A stretch of DNA of 64,000 nucleotides from Rhizodiscina lignyota. Its lineage: Eukaryota; Ascomycota; Dothideomycetes; Aulographales; Rhizodiscinaceae. Location: the NCBI GenBank assembly GCA_010015805.1, contig ML978122.1, forward strand, positions 1,336,453 to 1,400,452, written 5' to 3'. Position 1 is the stretch's first letter; every line of letters starts with the position of its first letter. Positions 9,876-20,231 of the stretch are shown one piece after another. The translations under genes and the position numbers were made by a program. The notes beneath the pieces were generated by a model. It was not told the DNA's origin and did not search any database. It saw only the letters and a list, made by a program, of their open reading frames with translations.

Positions 9876-11183
9876 ATGCGTTTCTTCACCAACGCCATTA
9901 ACTACCTCTGGAGCTTCGTCTCCCCCGCGAGGACAGAAATCTCACGTGCTAGGACTCGATCTCCTTCCAGACGCAACGGCAGTCGAACTCCTTCGGACCT
10001 CGCCGCACGACGCAGATGGCACAAAAAGCACAGGGCGAACTTAAAGGCGCGCAGGTCGAACTCGCAGGCTCCCGAGTCGAACTCAGAGGCTCGCGAAACC
10101 AGCGTCGATTCCGAGATGCTCGATACCGACACCGATACCTCTACTGAACTCGAAAGCAACTCCTCTGTGGACCTAGAAGTCGACACTTCTGCAGACCTCG
10201 AAGGCCCCACCCTTGTCGACTCGTCCCTCGCCCCTCGCACACCTGCATCCCACCGTTTCAGCGCTGAAGACATCGATGGCAACGACACAACCATGGTCAT
10301 GGACGACAAGGAGTACGCGGACAAGGCTCTTCAGGCTGAGGACACATTCGACCCTGTGGCCGAGGCTGAGGCGCGTAAGAAGCGTGCTGATGGGATGCGC
10401 GAAATCGGCTGGTCCGAAGCTGGAATCAACATCGTTCTGAAAATCGAGGCCATGGGAAGGGAGCCCCTGATCCCTAAGACCTGGGAACTGGACTTCGAGA
10501 GCTTGCCATTGGCCCTCTTCAGCTCCGTCGATGAGGAGGTCTTCATCAAGAGCGTGTCTGACAAGGACTTCAGAGGAATCGTTGCCCTGAGGAACCTCAT
10601 CCGCGTCGGCCCCAATTCACGCGACGCCATTGAGTGTCTGCGCTTGAACGTCTCTGCACGAAGGACCCCAGAAGACATTATCAAGAAGACTGTCAAGACC
10701 TACATGAAGTGGGCATACGATGACGCGAACCTGAAGACCACCGGTGGCTCCTCCCTCCCTCCATTGATGGTCATGGTGACCGGCTCGAAGAATGTGGCCG
10801 CGACCACACTGCAAGAGAGAGCTCTGGAGAAGCTCATCGGCCTGGGCGAGAAGTGGAAGCAGGCACTCCGTGGATCCCCCGATGGGGACATGATCGCACC
10901 TCTGCCAACCCTCTATGCCATGGTGGCAACGCACAACACTGTCGGCCTGGCGGCGTATGACGTCGATGTCCGTGACGAGGACGGCACTCCTCTCGATCCA
11001 TTCCTCAGGATCGTCACGCTCTTCAATTTCCGTGACAAGGGTCACGACGTCTGGAACGCCCTGCGCCTGGCGATGGTGGTGGTGCACGTGAGGAATGAGC
11101 TGTGCGTCCTGCGTGACGCGGTGCGTGAGAAGGTGGGCGTGGAGGAGGAGGACGAGGGGGTGGTGGAGGACCCCGACGCATGA
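9876..11183 (+). CDS. unknown 435-aa protein, possibly lineage-specific
   Basis: The frame is open further upstream, but the first ATG is at 9876 in a good context (acaaccATGc), giving 435 aa. Residues about 1-75 are strongly basic and Ser/Arg-rich (MRFFTNAINYLW, then RRRWHKKHRANLKARRS). An acidic stretch with Asp/Thr/Ser/Glu repeats follows (DTDTDTSTELE, SVDLEVDTSADLE), then a better ordered part from about 160 (GWSEAGINIVLKIEA, DFESLPLALFSS, DFRGIVALRNLIRVG, RRTPEDIIKKTVKTYMKWA). It ends in an acidic tail (EEEDEGVVEDPDA). I see no signal peptide or membrane segment and recognise no domain. Codon use is GC-rich and regular, so it looks like a real gene. A diverged copy of its last ~35 codons and 3' flank lies at about 12160-12455, so the locus has been duplicated. 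Confidence 0.65.
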   Translation: MRFFTNAINYLWSFVSPARTEISRARTRSPSRRNGSRTPSDLAARRRWHKKHRANLKARRSNSQAPESNSEARETSVDSEMLDTDTDTSTELESNSSVDLEVDTSADLEGPTLVDSSLAPRTPASHRFSAEDIDGNDTTMVMDDKEYADKALQAEDTFDPVAEAEARKKRADGMREIGWSEAGINIVLKIEAMGREPLIPKTWELDFESLPLALFSSVDEEVFIKSVSDKDFRGIVALRNLIRVGPNSRDAIECLRLNVSARRTPEDIIKKTVKTYMKWAYDDANLKTTGGSSLPPLMVMVTGSKNVAATTLQERALEKLIGLGEKWKQALRGSPDGDMIAPLPTLYAMVATHNTVGLAAYDVDVRDEDGTPLDPFLRIVTLFNFRDKGHDVWNALRLAMVVVHVRNELCVLRDAVREKVGVEEEDEGVVEDPDA

Positions 11184-12160
11184 GTGTACCGGGTACACTG
11201 GATACCCTTTGTGTTTTTTTATAGACAAGTTTAGAGATACCCGGTGCGCCATAGGCGCAAATGATGATTTTACTCCTGTTAGACCTCACTAGCTATGATC
11301 TTACCGCCCTTCGTAATGCAAACATGTGCTTCCCTCAATTTCCACAAGTCAGAGCAACGAACACAAGTAGATTCTGCTTGTATTCAAGGGCAACCTCTAC
11401 AGGAGGGTGAGGCTGTTCTATCAGGTGGCGAAGATACAGACTTCTTGATCTCTTATCCCTCGTCAGTGGAGCAGAAATTCTTGGTGTTTTCGTATTCCGG
11501 GTGGATAGGTGCAGAAACTTGGGTAGGAATGTACCGAAATTGAGGTAGTGGTGCACCTAAATTTAGTTAGCATTGTACTGAGGCTTAGGTGCGATTCACC
11601 GTAGTATATCCCGTACCCTAGGCAGGTAAGTACTGGTAGTGTGCTAGCAAGTGGGTGGCAAACTCGTTGAGTCGTGGCTGCAATATATCGAACCGTGATG
11701 ATGTGTATCCTCGTTAATTATTATAAGTCATAGATACCAAAGCCACGTATTTTTGATAACTACGCTCCAGTATATATTAAATTAAGCTTTCAGAGATCCT
11801 CTCACTCGTGCTGAAGAACAAGACTTGTACTTACATACTGTAGCTGTTTGGTTAATGGAACGCAGCTATTTTGTCACCCGCGTCGTGGCTGGTTCGTTTT
11901 CCATCTGTAAGGTTAGATCTACCTAAAACATCCCGATGGCCTTGAATAGAGTCTGTCTGGATTAAATCCGGAGCCGTTTATGTACCCTGAACTCTCTCCC
12001 AGCAGCAGGAATTACAAACATGCTGTTCTTCTCACATATAAAACGATCTCTTCCCTACCAGCATCCTGAATTCTCTCCTAATCGCTCAATCTTCATCTGA
12101 GTCATAACCTTGTTCAATTTGGCCGATAAGGGGCTTCGACGTCTAGAGCGTCCTGCATCT
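11184..12160. other. AT-rich spacer between orphan gene and its duplicated remnant
   Basis: No gene is seen. The first ~240 bp are the 3' flank of the orphan gene and are partly repeated at 12280-12455. Further along there is a TATA-like run (catataaaacg, near 12035) followed by pyrimidine-rich sequence. This could be the promoter remnant of a duplicated gene copy whose middle was lost. Confidence 0.5.
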
Positions 12161-12270
12161 TACTGGCGGTGCACGTGAGGAACGAGACATGCGTCCTTCG
12201 GGTTGTGGTACTTGAGAAGACGGGAGACGAGGAGGAGGGCAAGGCGGCCATTGACGACCCTGATGCATGA
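12160..12270 (+). pseudogene. remnant of a tandem copy of the orphan gene (C-terminal end only)
   Basis: Translation gives VHVRNETCVLRVVVLEKTGD and, after an acidic stretch, DDPDA followed by TGA. The intact gene ends VHVRNELCVLRDAVREKVG..., acidic stretch, EDPDA, TGA. Similarity continues past the stop into the 3' flank (for example ctcaatttcca(c/t)aagtca at 11335 and 12373). Only the last ~35 codons are recognisable and no start or upstream coding part remains. It is therefore a truncated duplicate, not an exon of the first gene. Confidence 0.72.
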
Positions 12271-12483
12271 GCCTGTTGCTTGACTGAGATACACTGTGTT
12301 TCTTCTGTATGGTAAACTTAGGACATAGCGTAGATACCCGGGACTGAACTAATGACATTATTTGCTCTCAATTTCCATAAGTCAAGGCAACGAATACAAG
12401 TTGACTCCTGGTAGATCCAAGCGTAACGTTCACAAACAGGCGAGGCTATTCAATTGGAATACAGGATTTACTTATCCCAGGCT

Positions 12484-13302
12484 TCAAAGATGATCCACAA
12501 ACCGGCACCAGCGCTCAGCTACCTTGCTCACCCGAACCGTCCTTCCGACCCAGCCCTTCTCCCCTGCACCAAAGCTCTTCGTGGCTACATTCAAGATGGC
12601 AACCTGCTGATCCCATACCGACTTCGATGCAATGTCAGGCTCAGTGCGTGTGCTTTGGTCAGTTTGAATAGCGGCATCGCCTTCGGCATGCGTCGGGATC
12701 CACTCCATGTCCTGGGCATTTCGCTCATCACTATGCTCTTGGGTCGGGTTGGCTCCATATCCAGGCTCTTCAAATAAGATTAACTCCTGAGCAGCTCTCT
12801 TTGCCGCCTCGACAGCGGAAGCGATTGTGCGACTAAGTCCTTGTGCTGACCAAGAGGATGTGTCCTGGTGGACGGCCAACGGGTTCAGAATAGCTAGTAA
12901 CGGCACTCTTGCCCCAGTCATCACACTCGGTTGAGTTGGTTTACTCGCGGGTTGTTGCAGTCCATGGGAACTCAAATACGCTCGAAGCATTGGCAGAGTC
13001 GTACAAAATGCGACTTTCAGCGTGCGTGTCATGGCGAGACGGTACAAGGTTGGTGATATCAGATCCTTCGCATCTTTACCCGAGACCTGAGCTCCTTGGT
13101 CCCCTAAAACCTGCTCGCCAGCGACACTTTCGGTCGACCGTTGGTGATCAGACTTTGGCTCGCTTTCCAGAGCGCGAAGCAAGTGTTGGCAGAACGATTC
13201 ACGTGAGGTGCAAACGATGAATGTCGATGATGTCGAATGGTTATCGACCAAATGTTCAACGAATTGAGGAAGACTCATGCCTTCTAGCACGACTGGATCC
13301 AT
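12484..13302 (-). CDS. conserved ascomycete protein of unknown function (272 aa)
   Basis: The first ATG of the frame is at 13302 (MDPVVLEGMSLPQFVEHLVD); a later ATG (MSLPQF) could also serve. The pattern TFIVCTSRESFCQHLLRAL, TRTLKVAFCTTLPMLRAYLS, PLLAILNPLAVHQDTSSWSA and AILNVATKSFGAGEKGWVGR alternates beta-strand-like hydrophobic stretches and helices. It reads like a globular alpha/beta protein without a Walker A motif. I recall similar unnamed proteins in other Pezizomycotina but no function. A RecA-like fold related to Shu-complex proteins is a speculative thought only. It is convergent with the upstream remnant and divergent from AP-3 beta. No intron is required. Confidence 0.7.
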   Translation of the reverse strand: MDPVVLEGMSLPQFVEHLVDNHSTSSTFIVCTSRESFCQHLLRALESEPKSDHQRSTESVAGEQVLGDQGAQVSGKDAKDLISPTLYRLAMTRTLKVAFCTTLPMLRAYLSSHGLQQPASKPTQPSVMTGARVPLLAILNPLAVHQDTSSWSAQGLSRTIASAVEAAKRAAQELILFEEPGYGANPTQEHSDERNAQDMEWIPTHAEGDAAIQTDQSTRTEPDIASKSVWDQQVAILNVATKSFGAGEKGWVGRTVRVSKVAERWCRFVDHL

Positions 13303-13787
13303 GGTGTGGGGTTCGTGAATGTGTCTGGCGTTCAAGGAGACGCGAAACGGAGTAGGTTTTCTGGAGTGAAGTGGAGGAGTGACGAAGAAAGAACGCGTCT
13401 GAAGACATCACCATTTCCTTCAAGCCTCCTCAGGAATTGGAATAGAACATATGAAGAAGAGTTCTCATAATCAGCACCATCGCGAGAGAAGTAGTGCAGT
13501 CAGACCCTATGCCTGAGGGTTTAATGCGGTAGGAGGGCAGATATTAAACGTCTGATCAATTCAATGATGAGTTCTTGATTTCCCGAAGCTCTTGAGTATA
13601 AAAGAGGTCGTTCTCTAGATTTCGTGTAACATGTAGAAGGGATGATTCTGATGAAGTCAGCAGCCAACCACATCCCACTTCGCTCTCTCCAATTCCAACT
13701 CCCAACGTCCACCACCAAAAAATGCCATCGTGACCTTCAACATCTCCTCATTGGAGCCGGCACTAGCCCTCCAGAGGTCCTCAAATC
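13303..13787. promoter_or_regulatory. shared upstream region of the unknown 272-aa gene (-) and APL6 (+)
   Basis: These 485 bp lie between two divergent start codons and must hold both promoters unless transcripts start further away. Nothing specific is recognised; short frames here are not convincing. Confidence 0.4.
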
Positions 13788-16457
13788 ATGGAGCCGATAT
13801 CGAGGATATCGAACATCCTCGATGCGGGTATGCTCTTGTCTCCAAATACGTTGAGGGACTCCGCTAATGTCTACGGTCGTACAGCCAGAGAGCTCACAAT
13901 CGAGGCCGGGGCGCTCTCTTCGGCCCGCAAGAGCTCGACACGAGTACTACCAGCAGCTCAGATCAAAAAGCTGCTCGATAGCAAACATGAGCGCGATGTG
14001 CTCGAAGGCCTCCGTCGCGTTATTGCGGTAGAGCACCCCGTCCCGAGCAGCATGCGCCATTGTAAAATCGTGCCATGACGACGTCTCCGAATTACTGCAT
14101 CACTTCCATGAACAAAGCACTAATACCAATACTACCAGATGGATTACCGCAATCTCCCCACCCTGACCTACTTCACCCCGATAATTAAGAATATCGCCTC
14201 CCCATCGCTCGAAGTCAAGAAGCTCGTGTACACCTACCTCCTCGCGCACGCCGAAGCAGAACCACAGAATGCCCTCATGAGCATCAATACTATCGTCCGC
14301 TCTCTCTCCGACCCCAATCCTCAGCTGCGCGCTCTGGCCCTCCGCGTCATGTCCGGCATCCGAGTGCCTGAAGTCTCGCAGATTGTCAGTCTGTACATCA
14401 AGAGGAGCGTGGGAGACATGAGCCCATTTGTGCGACGAGCGGCTGCGCTGGCGATACCAAAGTGCTATAGGTTGGATCCGGCTCAGCTGCCGGAACTGTT
14501 GGGATACCTAGAGACGCTGCTTGGGGACAGGCAGTACTACGTCACGGCTGCTGCGGTGATAGCATTCAACGAAATTTGCCCGGAGAGGATAGACCTGATA
14601 CACAAACACTACCGAAGTCTGATACGCAAGCTCGTGGACATGGACGAGTGGGGCCAGCTGGCGACGCTGAAGCTAATGACAGTGTATGCACGGAAATGCT
14701 TCCCAAGACGGACGCGCAAGGTGAAGAAGAAGCGGAGGGATGAGTCTGATATTACTAAAGCTTCGACTACGGATCCTATCAAGGGTTTCTACGATGACGA
14801 ACCTGCCTCAGAAGCAGACTCGGGACTGGTCGAAGAGGAAGAAATCATTCTCGATCCTGACCTTGCGCTGTTACTGCGCGCTCTTCACCCCCTTCTCAAT
14901 TCCCGTAACTCCCCTGTCATCCTCGCCGTCGCGCGAACCTACGTATATCTTGCGCCTCCGCCCCCGCAGTCTGCCTACATATCCTCTTCGATACCTCCCC
15001 TGGTCGCACTACTTCGTGGACCAGTTTCGGAGCGCGCGATCGCACTCACGAACATGGTCCAGATATGTCTTGCACATCCGGAGCCGTTCCTGCCTTACTA
15101 TACTCACTTCCTCATCTCTCACAATGACGAACCAGACGCGAGAGGGTTGAAACTCGAGATACTGACGCTATTATTCCCACATGCTTCAGCGGCGCAGCGG
15201 AGTCTTATTCTTGCAGAACTGGCGCATTTCAGCCAGTCCACTGACCCCGGGCTTGTACGAGATGCAGTCCGAGCGCTTGGCCGTTGCGCGCAAGCAAGTT
15301 CCGACTCCGATGGTAGCGGAGCGACGAGTGCTAAATGTCTTCGTCTGCTCCTAGCACAGCTGAACAGCCCACATGCTGCGCTTGTTGCGGAGAGCTTAGA
15401 GGTAATCCGACATCTCATACAGCGTGACCCGCAAGCGCATCGCGGGACGGTAATCCAGCTTGCAAAGAATCTTGACACGCTCACTGCGTCACAAGCCCGC
15501 GCGAGCATCGTGTGGCTTGTGGGCGAGTTTGCGACGCTCGACGCCGAGAATAATGTCGCTGCCGACGTTCTCAGAATCCTTGTCAAGGGATTTGCTGACG
15601 AGGATGAAGGCGTCAAGATGCAGATAGTTCTGCTTGGCGCGAAAGTATATCTGCATTGGCTGAATTCGCAGCCGAAAGAGCAGACAGATAGCATGAAAGA
15701 GGTTGGGAATGGAGGAAGCGATACGATGGTCTCATCGACGCCGATACCCCAGCTGGAGGAAGACGGTGGTTGGGGCTCGATGGAAAATGATCAAACATCA
15801 CAGAATGAGTCGAAGGAAGCATCGGCTGCCACCAGTTCAGACCCGATCCCGACTCTCTGGATGTACATTCTTCTGTTGACACGCTATGATACTTCGTATG
15901 ACCTGCGCGACCGCGCCAGACTGTACAAATCGTTACTCTCACATCCCTCATCGACTTCTCTAGCCTCGCTTCTGCTCCTTGCGCCTAAGCCGGTGCCACA
16001 CGTTCCCAGTCCAGGCGAGAACAAAGCTGGCTATGCACTTGGCAGCGCAAGCCTGGCACTTGGAACTGAAGCAGGGCTTGGAAGTCAGGGTGTGAGAGGG
16101 TACGAGTCGGTACCTGCATGGATCAAGGAGGGAGAGCAGCCAGATGCCAGGCTAAGAGATGATGAAAGTAGTGGTGGGACACAAAATAGGAGTGCTCTAC
16201 CCGCCGGTGATAGATTAGACAATGCGACAAGACAAGACATAGGAGTGTCAAGTGGCATTGCTGGCAAGGCTAATGGAGTCAAAGAGAAGACCTTGGATGA
16301 TTGGCTTGCAGAGGATGAGGATGATGCGGAGGATGATACAGAAGAGGGAGAAACTGAGGAGGAGACGGAGGAGGAATCTGAGGAAGAGACCAGTGAGGAG
16401 TCCGAAGAAGACGACAGCGATATTGAGGCGAAGGAGAGCCAGCGACTCGTGCCATAG
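13788..16457 (+). CDS. APL6: AP-3 adaptor complex subunit beta
   Basis: Two exons, 13788-14027 and 14139-16457, joined across a 111-bp GT..AG intron in phase 0, give 852 aa. The join reads GLRRVIA then MDYRNLPTLTYF. AP-3 beta is the large adaptin that sorts cargo from Golgi/endosomes to the vacuole by the alkaline-phosphatase route. The N-terminal start MEPISRISNILDAG, the motif DSKHERDVLEGLRRVI and the HEAT/ARM solenoid are typical (EVKKLVYTYLLAHAEAEPQN, RALALRVMSGIRVPEVSQIV, AALAIPKCYRLDP, KLVDMDEWGQLATLKLMT). A basic run RRTRKVKKKRRDE near residue 270 and an Asp/Glu-rich tail after about 800 match the hinge and acidic parts of fungal AP-3 beta. The intron carries a CTAAT-like branch site. 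Confidence 0.93.
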
Positions 16458-17163
16458 CATGTTCAAATAAATCTTCAACTGTGCAAACAACTCACCTTCC
16501 CTTACCTTCGCTCGCCATGTTCCAGTCTTCCTCCCCGTCGGCCATATGCCTGCCCCCACGCTGAAACCACCGTGTTCCACGACAACTCAAATCGACCCCT
16601 GTCCCGACGGGAATATTAGTTATTCATGCTGCGGTAGCTCTGTAGCTGAACTTGCAATGAGATTGACGTCGCGAGAGTGTTGAGTGCGAAATTTTTTGAG
16701 TCATGAAAGGCAGTCGACAAGTAGTATGGGATGGAGGATGCTGACGGTGGGAGTATTGTCAAAGGAAGAGTCACTAGCGTTGACGGGAGGAGATTTGATT
16801 AATCCTCGACAGTCAGAGACAGAACATGACAACAAAGAAGTTTACATAACGAACTGTTCTGAATGCAATTAAAAGAGATTATGAAAGTCTGAGGCCGTCC
16901 ACCGAGAATTTTGATGACAGAATCGCAACCAGGAACCAGGACCGAGTCTAGGTCTGACGTAGCTATCGCCACATGAAACCTGACCTGACTATATGAAACA
17001 TCCGGCACCCATCTCGATCGAATGAGAACAAAGCAAGCTCTCGTGCAGCTGGAACGCCGTCAACGGAGCAAAACCCACAGATACGCAAATTATGATACAA
17101 GCAACTGCCAGTTCTTTTGTGCTCATATGAGCTTCCGTTAGTAGGCTGGACAGAGGCGACTCA
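16458..17163. other. convergent intergenic region, no gene seen
   Basis: This 706-bp stretch holds the 3' ends of APL6 (+) and the Q/P-rich gene (-). Only short, overlapping frames occur. Confidence 0.5.
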
Positions 17164-19471
17164 CTAGCGACGGCTACTGAAGGTTAGTAAGGCAAAAGAT
17201 GCTGTGGAATGGATAGACATCGTTGCTTACCTGTATGCACCTTCAGCACGTCCTTGAATACTCCTCCTTCCTTTCTTCGAAGATCTGTCATCTGCCTGGC
17301 GCACTGGCTCAGACCCATCATCTTGATCGTCGAAGCGATCATAGCTTCTCTTGCGCGATGTACTACTATCAGAGCGAGCTAGCGGTGGCTGCGTATCAGC
17401 ACTGGCAGGAATCGAGCCAGCAAGGCCAGCGCCAGAACCATTGGTCTGCTGAGCACCCTCAGTCGTGTCTTGTCCAAAGTCGGAACCAGTGACCGTATGG
17501 TTGCTCTTGTCAGATCGGGCAGGGCTATGGCGGCCATTCGTCGGCATATGCTGATCAACCCTCCAAGGATCATACGACGGAGAGCGTGCACGCTCAGGCT
17601 CAGGATATGGCTCGTGCACCGGTGGCGGCGGTGGAGGATGATGATAGCTAGGGTGGGTGTCTTTCTGAGGAGAGCGGTACTGATGTTGTTCATGGGATTG
17701 CTCGGCTTTGTCAGGTTCAACGTGCTTTGGGCTTTCAGCTTCTTCTTCGTTGGGAGGTGCGTATGCCGGGCCCGGGGTTGGATAGACAGGTTTTGGTATA
17801 CCAGTAACCCCTAGCTTCGCAAGAATATCTTCCTGAGAATCATCTACGGGAAAGACTTTCATAGGGCCGGGCCTTGCACTGGATTCTGAATCGTCTTTCG
17901 ACTCAGCAGTTGGAGATGGGCCATTGGATGCGGTTGCCAGCGCTTGCTCGAGGTTGTCCATGACGTTATACTCTTGATCTCCGTCTCCCACCTCGCCATC
18001 TTCCTTCACATCCTGCATCGCGTCTTCATCTTCCTCAAAGTCTGGGCGATTGCGGACCTTGATCACCTCTTCCATGGCCACAAGCTCATACTCGTCGGGG
18101 AACTCAACGAAGACGGGATCGTCCTTAATGATCTTCCAGTGCTCTGTTTCGCGGATGTTGAGGTAGGCTGCATGCGCGTTGACAGCGGTGAAATACTTCG
18201 AGACTGATTCCGCGTTGCCAAAAGCCTTTGGTTGCGGTTTCGCGAAGTATGCCGCCGCTTCCTCGGAACCGGATGCAAGAGCGCGGGTCACTTGGGTGGC
18301 AGGGTGCCAGATAATAATCCCAATGCTCAGAGCAGGATCGATCGTGTCGGTGGTCTTCGGCCACAACGCGCCATCGCCATCAAATTCCCATTCTTCAGCA
18401 CCGAGGTTGAGAGGGTCATTAGTATTAGCAGCACCAGGCTTGGTTTGTTCGGGGTCCGAGCTCATGCTCATAGCGCTTGAAGGACGGTGTGTGCTCTGGC
18501 TCGCAGGCGGTGGCTGCATCGAGTGAGTCGGTGTTGCGCTGTTGCGTCCGGACCGATTGAAAGAATCACGCCTTGGAGGAGTGTGAAACTGCTGTCCCCC
18601 ATACTGTGAATGGTCGCTAGCGGGGTAGCTTGGTTGCTGCTGAGGCGAACCTTGCCATTGAGGTGGTGGCTGTTGATATGCATCAGGCGGAGCTTGTGAC
18701 TGCTGGTAGTTATGAGGCGGCGCCGGTTGCTGATAACCTTGCTGTTGATAGCCTTGAGGCGATTGTTGTTGGTAGCCCTGCTGCGGCGCGTAAGGTTGCT
18801 GTGGCGGGTACGCTTGGGGACCTTGCTGGGTTGGGTAGTTTTGCTGGTAGCCTTGAGGATGCTGATAGTTTGGCGGCTGCTGGTAACTCTGTTGCGGCTG
18901 GTAGGCTGCTTGCGGACCTTGACCTTGCCAGCTTTGGGGGTGTTGATAAGTTGGAGGGGCACTCTGCGGTGGGTAAGCCTGGGGTTGTTGATAGCCTTGC
19001 TGATAGCCTGGAGTCTGATGTTGGAAAGGCTGGCCAGGCGGAGGAGGTCGATAGCCAGGTGGCGGAGGGTATCTCGTGATCACGGGATTTCCCTTCTGAC
19101 GCTTCGCAGGTGGGTACCTACGGCTCTACGTCAGAAGATCTAACAGCTTGTAAAATGTGTTGTAACTTGCGCAATATACAGGTGTTTGAGGGTTGCAAAA
19201 ATGACACTAGGCAGCAACGAAAACGAACCAGGGAAACTTACGAGTTGTGGCGAGGAGGTGGTTGATGAGGCGGTCCAGCTTGCTGGTAGCCGCCCTGGAA
19301 CGGAGCTTGCTGTCCATACTGAGACTGTTGAGCGTATGGTTGCTGCTGTTGCGGATATTGCGGGCCTTGTTGTTGTTGGTGTTGTTGGTACGGAGGTTGA
19401 TACTGAGGCGGACCTCCATACTGTGGCTGGCCTTGGTACTGGCCGCCTTGGTTCATCTGCGCATTGTACAT
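17164..19471 (-). CDS. Q/P/Y-rich low-complexity protein with a conserved fungal domain, function unknown
   Basis: Three exons fit: 19471-19242, 19072-17231 and 17176-17164, with introns of 169 and 54 bp and consistent phase, giving 694 aa. Exon 1 ends CAACTC|GTAAGT; intron 2 has GTAAGC, CTAAC and TTCAG. The last coding exon adds only 13 nt, ending in SSRR and TAG. Residues 1 to about 270 are prion-like: many Tyr-Gln-Gln and Pro-Gln blocks (QQGYQQPQAYPPQ type) with almost no charge. A conserved part follows at about 305-430 (DPLNLGAEEWEFDGDGALWP, GIIIWHPATQVTRALASGS, VSKYFTAVNAHAAYLN, WKIIKDDPVFVEFPDEYEL). The C-terminal third is charged and disordered and ends in a basic segment (SSKKGRRS). 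I recall uncharacterised homologues in other filamentous fungi. A role in RNA or transcription bodies is inference from composition only. Confidence 0.82.
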
Positions 19472-20231
19472 CTTGCAATGTTGCGCGATGACTGCTGTAG
19501 ATATACGACGTTGAGAGGTTGATGAAGTTCTGAGGTTGCACGGATGTTGTGAGAAAATTTGTGGTAGAGCTTATTTGCAACACTACCCCAAGTGAAACGT
19601 TGACGAGCTGCCCGCATCACATGATTGACATGACAGCAGGCACTACGTCAGTACACACAACCAAGGGAACCTGATGGATTCTGATGATGGATACGTCTGA
19701 GGAAGTGATTGCTTTTGAAGAGACTCAGTAGTGTTCGAATGGTGCAAACGACCGACGAGCAGTGTGAACGAGCGAACTTCTGAGCTGGCAAGTGCCGCCC
19801 AGGAAGGAGCAACTCAGTGAATGCTTTGAGGACTCGGATGTGAAGGTGAGGAAGATGAGAGACGAATGATGAAGCTTCGGTATGAATTGAGGTGATCCTG
19901 AAGCCGCATGTGCAGCAACATGACAGGCATAAAACTCCTTTCGAGGTGGTTGGGTTCACGCGGGCCCGCGAGGTCACAGGCGCCAAGGCCAGTCACGTGA
20001 TATGGTTTTGCGGCGTTCAGAACGCGGATTTCTCGATTTGTGAGCAGCACCACCGAGACCGTTAAACGCACCACAGTCGCCAGGAAGACACTACATGGCT
20101 TGATCAAGCGCCGTAGACCTTCTCAACAATGTTCGCGCCATACAGCACTCTGTTAGCACTCACTTCAAGCTTCAACTGCAGCGAGCTCACACGGAGCTAC
20201 GCGTAACCCACCTCACGCGAGCGGCAGAGAC
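19472..20231. promoter_or_regulatory. shared upstream region of the Q/P-rich gene (-) and PPG1 (+)
   Basis: This 760-bp divergent interval has no convincing reading frame on either strand. Confidence 0.4.

Noticed and set aside
10617-11252. 211-codon minus-strand frame opposite the orphan gene
   Set aside because: Lacks domain features and lies fully antisense to a better gene.
12484-13302. assignment of the 272-aa protein to Shu complex (Psy3/Csm2-like)
   Set aside because: Only a vague alpha/beta impression; no Walker motifs or diagnostic residues, so left as unknown.
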